Source of the DNA: Anaerolineales bacterium
Lineage (GTDB): Bacteria; Chloroflexota; Anaerolineae; Anaerolineales; UBA4823
DNA length: 6,488 bases
Assembly: GCA_016932955.1 (NCBI GenBank)
Contig: JAFGBV010000134.1
Location: forward strand, 1 to 6,488
Direction: 5' to 3'
A program made the translations under genes and the position numbers. Numbering within the stretch: the first letter of the stretch is position 1; the number at the start of each line of letters is the position of its first letter. The notes beneath the pieces are model-generated. The model made no database searches, was not told the DNA's origin, and worked only from the letters and a program-made list of their open reading frames with translations. Shown in pieces: positions 1 through 6,190 of this stretch.

Positions 1-999
1 GAATTTTGCCTTGCCGATCACGACTCCACCCAAGGGGTCCCACACTCTCCCACCGTCAGTATCCTGATCAACGCGTTCCCCGTTGTAGGAGGAATAAGCA
101 TGGAAAGCCACAATATCGAAATAGGGGGCAGCGCCAGCTTCCAAGATGCCTTTCAAGAATAATTCGGGGCGGCCTGGGTGCTCAGGATTGGGGTGGTATG
201 AGTTTGGCTCAGCAAGCAATAGACCGCCGATCCAAACCTTCGCGTAGGGATCGACCGACTTGATCGCCGGGGTGACCACCTTGAGCATCTCCCCGTAAGC
301 ATCGCCGTTGTAATAGAGTTTGGTGCTGTCGCCCCAGCAGCCATACTCGCTGTCGGGAGCGACAGTATCTGGATCTACATCCGGCTCATTGCCTAATTCC
401 CAATTGTGAACATTAAATTCATAAACCCGGTAACGCTTAACCAATTCCTGCAGGAAAACAGCGAAAGCACCATAGCGTCCGGGCAGTAAGGGGCCGCAGG
501 AGGTGGGCTGCCCGTCATTGCGAACGGAATTGTCGGTAGCCCAACTGGGGTAGTCATCGACGATAACGATTGGTTTAATGCCCAGGGTGCGCATATTGCG
601 CAGCTCTGCCTCAAATTGAGATAGCAAGCCCCACTGGATGGGCGAGCCGTCTTCCGGTTGCAATTGACGCCAGGAGATGCGGTAATTCAAGCGCGCCCAT
701 CCCGTAAACCGCAGTGCATCTAGCGCATTTTTTGTTATTGTATTTTCTGGCTCGAGTATAACGGCTGATTCGATGCCATAAGGGTTATACCAGGAATTAC
801 TACCATAGAGGATGGGCAGGGTGTAAATTTGCGCGGTTTGTTTGGACATGAGGGAGGCGCTGGCAGTGCTCATGGTCATATCAGCATCTGCGCTGGCTTG
901 TCTTATGGGGACAGGCAGGCTGGGCAGAACCACCAGGAGAATCCACAATCCTGGCAATATTCTGCCCAACCGGATCATTCGCAAGATATTCTTTTTCAT
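1..999 (-). CDS. Secreted clan GH-A glycoside hydrolase, paralogue of the upstream gene (3' end outside window)
   Basis: The frame starts with ATG at 999 and stays open for 333 codons to the left edge. MKKNILRMIRLGR followed by a hydrophobic run (17-29) and an ASA/D cleavage site at residue 37 make a Sec signal peptide. IYTLPILYG (58-66) matches the linker segment of the paralogue. The barrel domain begins near residue 100: NYRISWRQLQP (105-115), IVDDYPSWATDN (146-157), then WELGNEPDVDP (200-210) with the predicted acid/base E205, and FHAYSS (299-304). C168 and C221, its only visible cysteines, match the pair in the neighbour. By eye about 70% of residues from 144 onward are shared with that neighbour, against much less in the first 100. 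By comparison with the 498-aa neighbour, about 170 residues, including the nucleophile glutamate and the beta-rich tail, lie beyond the edge. The GGGGG/TTGGG before the start is only a weak ribosome-binding site. Role: extracellular glycan hydrolysis; substrate unknown. Confidence 0.9.
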   Translation of the reverse strand, partial: MKKNILRMIRLGRILPGLWILLVVLPSLPVPIRQASADADMTMSTASASLMSKQTAQIYTLPILYGSNSWYNPYGIESAVILEPENTITKNALDALRFTGWARLNYRISWRQLQPEDGSPIQWGLLSQFEAELRNMRTLGIKPIVIVDDYPSWATDNSVRNDGQPTSCGPLLPGRYGAFAVFLQELVKRYRVYEFNVHNWELGNEPDVDPDTVAPDSEYGCWGDSTKLYYNGDAYGEMLKVVTPAIKSVDPYAKVWIGGLLLAEPNSYHPNPEHPGRPELFLKGILEAGAAPYFDIVAFHAYSSYNGERVDQDTDGGRVWDPLGGVVIGKAKF

Positions 1000-1016
1000 G
1001 ACCCAACCCCCATTTC

Positions 1017-1050
1017 CTGGCTTATGCCAGATAGATCCCATACAATCTGG
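1017..1050 (-). repeat. Overlapping inverted repeats in the gap between the two glycosidase genes
   Basis: Read on the minus strand, CCAGAT (1050-1045) can pair with ATCTGG (1032-1027). CTGGC (1030-1026) can instead pair with GCCAG (1021-1017) across an ATAA loop. The two stems share CTGG (1030-1027) and so exclude each other. No U-tract follows, so this is not a standard terminator. The stems are short (6 and 5 bp) and chance is possible. They fill most of the 52-bp spacer before the next start codon. Confidence 0.35.
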
Positions 1051-1051
1051 T

Positions 1052-2548
1052 TCAGCGGTTGCGGATAATATAAATTGGTTCGAATTGAACAGTCAACTGG
1101 TAATCGGTGCCGGATGCAGTGGGGGTGATGGTAGCGCCGTCGCGGGTATAGGCGGCGATGAACTCAGCCTGAGGTACAGTGATCATGAAAGTGGTGTCAT
1201 CGACTGCCCAGACCACCTGCACTTTTTCTCCACCTCTGGCGAAATTATATGCTTCAATCCCAACGCCATAATTAGCCAGCCCGAGATAAGAGGTGTGGTC
1301 TAACCGTGTAATGAGATTCTGATAGGCTGTATAGACAGGCTTGGGTGTCTGGTTCTCATCCAGCAAACCAAGGTAGCGCCAACCGGGACCATTGAGGGTA
1401 AACCAGGTGAAGCCCATGATCCCCTCTGCCAGGGCGCGGGAGAAGGTGCGCACTGCATAATTCGCCTGCCAATCGTTGAAGAACGCAGGTGGCTCACCCC
1501 AACCCCAGGCCAATCCGGTTTCGGTTGTAAACAAGGGCTTATCCACCCCGTAATCATCCATGATGTCGCGCAGGAAGCGCATCTTGCCCAGCATGGATCC
1601 CCCCCAACTGTTCCAGGGGCTGGTGCCATAGAGATCCTGGTCGACGCGCTGATCGGTGCTGGAGGAGTAAGCATGGAAAGAGACCACGTCAAAGGAATCT
1701 GCTGCCCCGGCTTCCAGGATGCCTTTCAGGAAGAGCTCAGGCCGGCCAATGTGCCCCGGATCGTTGGTGTCAGGTCGGTTCATGAGTAATCCACCGATCC
1801 AAACCTTGGCCTGGGGGTCAATAGCTTTGATCGCTGGCGTGACAACCTTCAGCATCTCGCCGTAGGCATCGCCGTTGTAATACAGCTCATCCTGATCGCC
1901 CCAGCAGCCGTAGACACTATCGGGGCTGACCAGGTTGGGATCTACATCGGGCTCGTTGCCCAATTCCCAGATATGGACATCAAATTCGCTTATTCGGTAA
2001 CGGGAGACCAAGGCCTGCATGAAAGTTGCGAAATCATCATACCGATCGGGGAGCAGAGGTCCACACGAGGTTGGCTGTCCATCAAGGCGAACAGTATTGT
2101 CAGTAGCCCAGCGCGGGTAATCGTCAACCACTACAATTGGGATCATGCCAGCGGCTTTCAAAGCACGCAACTCCCTTTCAAAATATTCAAGCAGAGACCA
2201 ATTGATCTCATCGCCCTCGTTGGGCTGCAGAGCACGCCAGGAGATGCGCCCGTTCATGCGCACCCAGCTTGAAGGCAAGGAAGTCGCACGCTCGAGCATC
2301 AGTGAACCGTCATGCAGGCCTGCTGTCACTTCTGCACCAAACGGGCTGCGCCAGGGGTCCTCTTTGAGAACGACAGGTAGGGTGTAAATGATAGGATCAG
2401 ATGTAGCCTGTGCGGAATGGCTGTATCGCCCCGCCGCGGCATTAACCGATTGCACCCCGGGTAGACCGAGGCTGGTGCTGGCGAATACTGCTAGAAGCAA
2501 GATGAGGAAGAGGCGATAGAAGCCGGACCGTCGTTTTATATGTTTCAT
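1052..2548 (-). CDS. Secreted clan GH-A glycoside hydrolase (GH39/GH5-like), full length
   Basis: This 498-aa exported protein has a Sec signal peptide at residues 1-37 (basic start, hydrophobic run 12-29, VNA/A cleavage site). A short linker contains IYTLPVVLK (54-62). A TIM-barrel glycosidase domain spans about 95-410. WELGNEPDVDP (194-204) carries the usual acid/base glutamate E199 in the NEP motif; FHAYSS (291-296) fits the barrel; LFTTETG (339-345) presents the likely nucleophile E343. Both catalytic acids of a retaining clan GH-A enzyme are therefore present. Residues about 415-498 look like a small beta-rich accessory domain. The only two cysteines, C162 and C215, are conserved in the neighbouring paralogue and may form a disulfide. 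Expected action: endo- or exo-hydrolysis of a polysaccharide outside the cell. Placed after glycosyltransferases, it may trim or release the product, as PslG does in Psl clusters. The exact GH family and substrate are uncertain. Confidence 0.9.
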   Translation of the reverse strand: MKHIKRRSGFYRLFLILLLAVFASTSLGLPGVQSVNAAAGRYSHSAQATSDPIIYTLPVVLKEDPWRSPFGAEVTAGLHDGSLMLERATSLPSSWVRMNGRISWRALQPNEGDEINWSLLEYFERELRALKAAGMIPIVVVDDYPRWATDNTVRLDGQPTSCGPLLPDRYDDFATFMQALVSRYRISEFDVHIWELGNEPDVDPNLVSPDSVYGCWGDQDELYYNGDAYGEMLKVVTPAIKAIDPQAKVWIGGLLMNRPDTNDPGHIGRPELFLKGILEAGAADSFDVVSFHAYSSSTDQRVDQDLYGTSPWNSWGGSMLGKMRFLRDIMDDYGVDKPLFTTETGLAWGWGEPPAFFNDWQANYAVRTFSRALAEGIMGFTWFTLNGPGWRYLGLLDENQTPKPVYTAYQNLITRLDHTSYLGLANYGVGIEAYNFARGGEKVQVVWAVDDTTFMITVPQAEFIAAYTRDGATITPTASGTDYQLTVQFEPIYIIRNR

Positions 2549-2557
2549 TAAATCAGT

Positions 2558-2564
2558 CTCCTTT
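2558..2564 (-). promoter_or_regulatory. Strong Shine-Dalgarno fixing the start of the 498-aa glycosidase
   Basis: AAAGGAG lies nine bases before the ATG at 2548. That Met begins a textbook signal peptide (MKHIKRR followed by a hydrophobic run). The frame is open upstream to a Met at 2722, but that would overlap the previous gene and put 58 unstructured residues ahead of the signal peptide. The Shine-Dalgarno and signal peptide together decide for 2548. It is the best ribosome-binding site in the window. Confidence 0.85.
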
Positions 2565-2567
2565 AAT

Positions 2568-2596
2568 ATTATACCGAGTAAATGTGGATCATTGGG
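2568..2596 (-). promoter_or_regulatory. Possible promoter for the glycosidase pair (TATAAT box)
   Basis: On the minus strand an exact TATAAT lies at 2573-2568, in the only sizeable gap before the glycosidase genes. The hexamer 17 bp upstream (CCCAAT, 2596-2591) does not resemble TTGACA, and no good -35 is seen at 16-18 bp. Initiation about six bases downstream, near A2562, would give a leader of roughly 14 nt that just keeps AGGAG. This is geometrically possible but tight. An AT-rich coincidence beside the ribosome-binding site is a real alternative. Confidence 0.25.
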
Positions 2597-2633
2597 ACTT
2601 GCTGTTATGGATGGCAGGTGTGGGCATGTTGAC

Positions 2634-2655
2634 GGATTTTCCCACATCAAAATCC
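2634..2655. repeat. Small inverted repeat between GT2 and glycosidase genes
   Basis: GGATTTT and AAAATCC form a perfect 7-bp inverted repeat with an 8-base spacer, just beyond the stop codon of the GT2 gene at 2661. On the minus strand the second arm is followed by GTCAACATG rather than a U-tract, and the stem is AT-rich. It is therefore a poor intrinsic terminator. It could be a weak pause or RNA 3'-end hairpin, or a protein site, or chance. Confidence 0.3.
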
Positions 2656-2660
2656 TGCTG

Positions 2661-3515
2661 TCAAGTTTTACGGGTGAGCAGTCTGCGAAGACGTAGGCGA
2701 ACTGGTAAGGGCAGCCAGGCAAAGGCGAGGCGGCGCATCAACCAACGTAGCCTCAGCCAGGAGAACCAGCCGCCGCCTTCGCGTTGCTGAACCTGCAACA
2801 TCTCGGGGTAGCAGCGATCGTCGCGGGCAATGCTTTTGCCTGCTCCGTGCAAGCGGAAATTTGCCCAACATCGTGGAACGTAAAGCAAGGGGGCAATTTT
2901 TGCCAGGCGAACCCATAGATCATAATCCATGGCGAAGTAGAATGTGGGATCCAGAGGCCCTACCTGCTTCCAGAAGCGTGCCCAGAAGAAGGTGGTTTGC
3001 TGCGGGATATGAACAGAACCGCGCAGCATCTTGCGCAGGTCTGTTTGACGGGAGGGAAAGGCGCCCAGGGAAATGCCATGCTCATCAATCAGGTTGGCAT
3101 CGCTATACACCATGGCGACTTGCGGATGTGCAGTGAGGGTATTCACCGCCTCAGCGACTGCCCCAGGCAGGTAACTGTCATCCGAATTGAGCCAGGCGAG
3201 GATATCGCCGCTGGCTTGGGCAAAGCCTTTATTGATCGCATCTGTCTGGCCGCGGTCAGGCTCGGATATCCACCAGTCGATGCGGTGATTCTTCTGCCCG
3301 GGGTATGTGTTCTCAGCGTACCGGCGAATGATATCGACACTGCCATCCGTGGAGCCGCCATCTACGATGATGTACTGGATGCAGGGGTAGTCTTGCTCCA
3401 GCACAGAGCGGATTGTTTCTTCCAGGAAGCGCGCCTGGTTGAAGGATGGGGTGACGATTGAAACAAGGGGTGTGCCTGTGTTTTGCATCGCGGAGGAATC
3501 GAAACCGCTGTTCAT
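2661..3515 (-). CDS. GT2-family glycosyltransferase with basic, Trp-rich C-terminal tail
   Basis: This 284-aa GT-A enzyme has LVSIVTPSFN (17-26), VDGGSTDGS (51-59), SEPDRGQTDAINKG (84-97) and WLNSDD (108-113), the nucleotide-sugar and metal site of family GT2. Unlike its upstream paralogue it keeps the common acceptor-side motifs AMDYDLWVRLA (195-205) and FRLHGAGKS (220-228). The last 36 residues contain four tryptophans (250, 253, 258, 267) and ten Arg/Lys after residue 254, with leucines between them. This looks like an amphipathic patch that could hold the enzyme on the inner face of the membrane. The start at 3515 shares ATGA with the preceding stop, so translation is probably coupled. 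An inner Met at residue 10 is a possible alternative start, but the overlap favours the first. Role inferred: adding a sugar in the same glycan pathway as the other genes. Specificity is unknown. Confidence 0.93.
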   Translation of the reverse strand: MNSGFDSSAMQNTGTPLVSIVTPSFNQARFLEETIRSVLEQDYPCIQYIIVDGGSTDGSVDIIRRYAENTYPGQKNHRIDWWISEPDRGQTDAINKGFAQASGDILAWLNSDDSYLPGAVAEAVNTLTAHPQVAMVYSDANLIDEHGISLGAFPSRQTDLRKMLRGSVHIPQQTTFFWARFWKQVGPLDPTFYFAMDYDLWVRLAKIAPLLYVPRCWANFRLHGAGKSIARDDRCYPEMLQVQQREGGGWFSWLRLRWLMRRLAFAWLPLPVRLRLRRLLTRKT

Positions 3516-5113
3516 GGGTTCTGTGTGCAGGCAGGGGATGTTTCGGGGATAATCTCACCCTGATTGGAGAAACTGAGATCTTCAAGCAAACCAAAGCTTG
3601 CACCGAAGTATGCATCGAAAACCAGGCGGAATGAGTTGACCGGGGTAATATCCGGGTAAATGGGCATGGCTTCAAACCCCTCTTGCCCTGCATCTGCCAT
3701 TCCCGGAAGGTAGTACGCATTGAGGATCTCATAGCGATTATCGCCCTCCACACCATGATCTCCTTGTACGATCAGGATCGGGGGTGTTGGCGAGTTGGCT
3801 AGTATCTCGCGCAGGATATCCAGCATCGCCTGATCAATGAACTGTACCTGATTGACATATCCATCGATCATATATTCATCGTTGATGGGGCCGGATTTAT
3901 CGCCGCTGTAATAGCCAGGGTCGCTGACAATATCGCCATTCGCCTGAAAGACAAATGGATAATGCGGGATCAAGATATGGGCGAACACGAAGGTTGGCTC
4001 TGGATTGCGGGCAATTTCTGGTAATTGCGTCAGGATGAAGCGCTGGTTATTAACGTGAAAACTGTGGGGAAAGTTGACCTCCTGAAAATTTCCCCGCATG
4101 AATTGGTTTTGTGAGTCGGTCAGGATCAGCCCGGCAGTACTTTTGATCAGCATCGCTTCAAACGGATTGACCATCTGCATGGATAATGAGTCGCTGCCAA
4201 GGCTGAGGTAGATATCGGCATCTGTCAGGCGGCTCCACTCGTAACCGGTGTCAAAGGCGACTGTCTTATAACCAAGGCTCTCTAGCAGGCTGCGCACCCG
4301 GCTCTGTTGAATCAGAATCCAAACATTTTCATCTGGGTTGGTCCATGCGGATTGCTGTCTCAGGTGTTGTACATAATCGATGTTCAAGGCTGATGCTATT
4401 GAAGCCTGGGTGTAAGCATAATTGCTGCGGCTGCAATCTGCCACATAAAAACCCTCCTGGCGCAGGGCGTCCAGGAAAGCCGAGTTGTCGTAATTGAAAT
4501 CGTCTTGTAGTGCGTCGCCGCGGGTGTGCATGTCCAGAATAATGTAGTAAATATCTGGGAGCGGTTCTGGGTGGCTCGGAAGAGAAATTTCTGATGATGC
4601 AAGGATAGCTGCATTCTGCTTTTCCTGAGTAGTGGACTGCCATAGGAAAGAAGCAATCTGCAGAATGGGGAGGAACACCAGGATCACCGCAATAGCATTT
4701 AGCGCCTGCGTGGCAGGTGCGAAATCCCTGAATCTTCGCAGAATCCACCATAAGCCCACCAGGAGAATCGCGCCGTAGATGACTGCCAGGTAGCGATGCC
4801 GCCCGACCTGGATCCCTGCCAGGGATACTGTTTCCAGAACTGCATAGATATGCCCATAAGAGAAAAACAGGGTGAGCAAGAATGATGAAGTGATGCCAGC
4901 CTTCAGCCAGTTACGCAAGATTAGCCAGGATGCAATGAAAAGCAGGCCTCCTCCCAGCAGACAGATGAGCAGCGGTCGGAGAACAACCTGTGGATCCACC
5001 TCCTGGATATTGCTGGCCAGCATTGCCAGAGGTGGAAATGCTGCGAAGCCCAGGGGGTGAAGGGGTATGGGGTGTTTTCGATTGCGTACGAACTGTGTCG
5101 CTCTGTTTTTCAT
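3512..5113 (-). CDS. Membrane-anchored sulfatase / LTA-synthase-like hydrolase (alkaline phosphatase superfamily)
   Basis: This 533-aa protein has two parts. Residues 1-160 start with a basic stretch and hold about five hydrophobic segments (near 19-35, 44-66, 74-92, 108-126, 136-157), which puts the C-terminus outside, as in lipoteichoic acid synthase. Residues 186-500 form a sulfatase-type domain. PDIYYIILDMHTRGD (186-200) supplies the first metal aspartate (D194). NYAYTQASIASALN (231-244) carries the likely nucleophile region (T235, or S238). FAHILIPHYPF (377-387) and QGDHG (450-454; D452, H453) are the expected later metal ligands. There is no C-x-P-x-R sulfatase formylglycine motif near the nucleophile, so a phospho- or phosphoglycerol-transferase or phosphodiesterase is more likely than a classical sulfatase. 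Nineteen bases with no evident Shine-Dalgarno separate it from the gene upstream, and its stop overlaps the next start. Inferred job: modifying the exported glycan or a lipid-linked intermediate outside the membrane. The exact substrate is unknown. Confidence 0.87.
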   Translation of the reverse strand: MKNRATQFVRNRKHPIPLHPLGFAAFPPLAMLASNIQEVDPQVVLRPLLICLLGGGLLFIASWLILRNWLKAGITSSFLLTLFFSYGHIYAVLETVSLAGIQVGRHRYLAVIYGAILLVGLWWILRRFRDFAPATQALNAIAVILVFLPILQIASFLWQSTTQEKQNAAILASSEISLPSHPEPLPDIYYIILDMHTRGDALQDDFNYDNSAFLDALRQEGFYVADCSRSNYAYTQASIASALNIDYVQHLRQQSAWTNPDENVWILIQQSRVRSLLESLGYKTVAFDTGYEWSRLTDADIYLSLGSDSLSMQMVNPFEAMLIKSTAGLILTDSQNQFMRGNFQEVNFPHSFHVNNQRFILTQLPEIARNPEPTFVFAHILIPHYPFVFQANGDIVSDPGYYSGDKSGPINDEYMIDGYVNQVQFIDQAMLDILREILANSPTPPILIVQGDHGVEGDNRYEILNAYYLPGMADAGQEGFEAMPIYPDITPVNSFRLVFDAYFGASFGLLEDLSFSNQGEIIPETSPACTQNP

Positions 5114-5132
5114 GTTAGCAGAAGGGATAAGC

Positions 5133-6185
5133 TCAGTCTTTTACCCAGCGAACGCCATTTGCCGAGACTTCCAATCGCTGAGGTGGGCGTGTAATTTTCC
5201 GGCGCAGGTTGCGATATCGCAGGAAGAGGTTACCCAGTCCAATTGCCCCCCCAGCCGCCTGAACGAACTTATACCAGGCGCGCAGCACCACACGGGGAGA
5301 GAAGCCCCAGGCTTTGCGCAGGTGGGTTAATGCCTGGCGCGGCTGGTCGCTGTCGATCAGGCGTTTGGCTGCGAACACATGCAGCCCGGCATGGATTGTG
5401 TCCCGTTCCTGTTCAAACTCTGACCGGAATGCAGGGTCATTTTCTAACTCTGACAATAACCTGGCTGCTTCTTCCACAAAGCGGGCGGATTGGGCGATTG
5501 TTTTGGCATCCTGGTGCGTTCGCTCGACTGCCCAAACGACAGGCACATGCAGGATGGGCGCCAGGGCAGCGATTTGGATCCACAGCACATGATCCAGGAT
5601 CAGGTGGTAATCGAGGGGCAAGTACCCGACCTTTTCCACAGCAGACCGGCGCATGAAGACCGATGGCTGGAGAAGCACGTTAAAGCCCAGTAGATCGACC
5701 AGCTTATACGGATGATAGGGGTGCCAATCGAGCAAGCGCAGATCAACATCTACCATCACCCCATCACCATACACCATCCCGGCTTTAGGGTGCGTGACAA
5801 GGGTTTGAACCGCTTGGCTGATAACATCCGGGCGGTAATAGAGATCATCCGAGTTCAGCCAGGCAACAATCTCACCGCGAGCACGACGCAGGCCTTTGTT
5901 GATCGCATCTGCCTGGCCCTGGTCTGGCTCAGAAACCCACCAGGTGATGTGGTGGTCTCCGCGAGCCGGGTCTGCATAACGCTTGATGACCTCCACACTG
6001 CCATCGGTGGAGCCGCCATCGACGATCAGGTATTCGATGCGCGGGTAGTCTTGCCAAAGCACGGATTGGATAGTCTGCTCTACAAAGCGGGCGTGGTTGA
6101 AGCAGGGTGTGACGATCGAGACGAGGGGTAGTTGCTCTGGATTCGCTGATCCTCGGCCGTAATCTTGGGTTGGCAATATTTGCAT
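5133..6185 (-). CDS. GT2-family glycosyltransferase (GT-A fold) with C-terminal helical extension
   Basis: This 350-aa protein should transfer a sugar from a nucleotide-sugar donor to a growing glycan on the cytoplasmic side. The GT-A fold signature is complete: [10 protein letters not shown] (residues 21-30), VDGGSTDGS (55-63), [14 protein letters not shown] (85-98) and the metal/nucleotide-binding WLNSDD (109-114). The acceptor half differs from the usual DYDLW...FRxHxxSKT pattern: it has [10 protein letters not shown] (198-207) and [10 protein letters not shown] (220-229). About 110 residues follow the GT domain; they look helical, with a '[11 protein letters not shown]' stretch like one TPR helix pair and a basic tail near 323-335. 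No signal peptide or clear membrane span is seen. Its ATG follows the upstream TAA by only five bases, with no well-spaced Shine-Dalgarno (AGCAGG abuts the start), suggesting coupled translation. It is related to the second GT2 gene at 2661-3515. Donor and acceptor are unknown. Confidence 0.93.
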   Translation of the reverse strand: MQILPTQDYGRGSANPEQLPLVSIVTPCFNHARFVEQTIQSVLWQDYPRIEYLIVDGGSTDGSVEVIKRYADPARGDHHITWWVSEPDQGQADAINKGLRRARGEIVAWLNSDDLYYRPDVISQAVQTLVTHPKAGMVYGDGVMVDVDLRLLDWHPYHPYKLVDLLGFNVLLQPSVFMRRSAVEKVGYLPLDYHLILDHVLWIQIAALAPILHVPVVWAVERTHQDAKTIAQSARFVEEAARLLSELENDPAFRSEFEQERDTIHAGLHVFAAKRLIDSDQPRQALTHLRKAWGFSPRVVLRAWYKFVQAAGGAIGLGNLFLRYRNLRRKITRPPQRLEVSANGVRWVKD

Positions 6186-6190
6186 CCTGC

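Noticed and set aside
842..1303. Plus-strand open frame of 153 codons across the glycosidase junction
   Set aside because: It is antisense to the ends of two well-supported genes, its protein has no recognisable motif, and its composition looks like a reverse-frame shadow.
1574..2257. Repeat of 1-690 as an assembly or sequencing artefact
   Set aside because: The copies differ at many codons, have distinct signal peptides and linkers, and differ by a short insertion near PNPEHPGR, so they are true paralogues.
2634..2655. Inverted repeat as an intrinsic terminator of the GT2 operon
   Set aside because: The stem has only three G-C pairs and no U-tract follows on the minus strand, so it is listed only as an inverted repeat.
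2549..2722. N-terminal extension of the 498-aa glycosidase to a Met at 2722 (would give 556 aa)
   Set aside because: It overlaps the preceding gene by 62 bp, adds 58 residues with no fold before a clear signal peptide, and ignores the strong AAAGGAG nine bases before 2548.
2997..3461. Plus-strand open frame of 154 codons opposite the 284-aa GT2 gene
   Set aside because: It lies wholly antisense to a GT2 with intact motifs. A similar shadow (5712-6131) opposite the other GT2 arises from the shared donor-site sequence, which explains its apparent conservation.
3313..3756. Minus-strand frame of 147 codons spanning the membrane enzyme/GT2 boundary
   Set aside because: It overlaps both genes in another frame and shows no domain. 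The four-base ATGA overlap of the real genes leaves no room for it.
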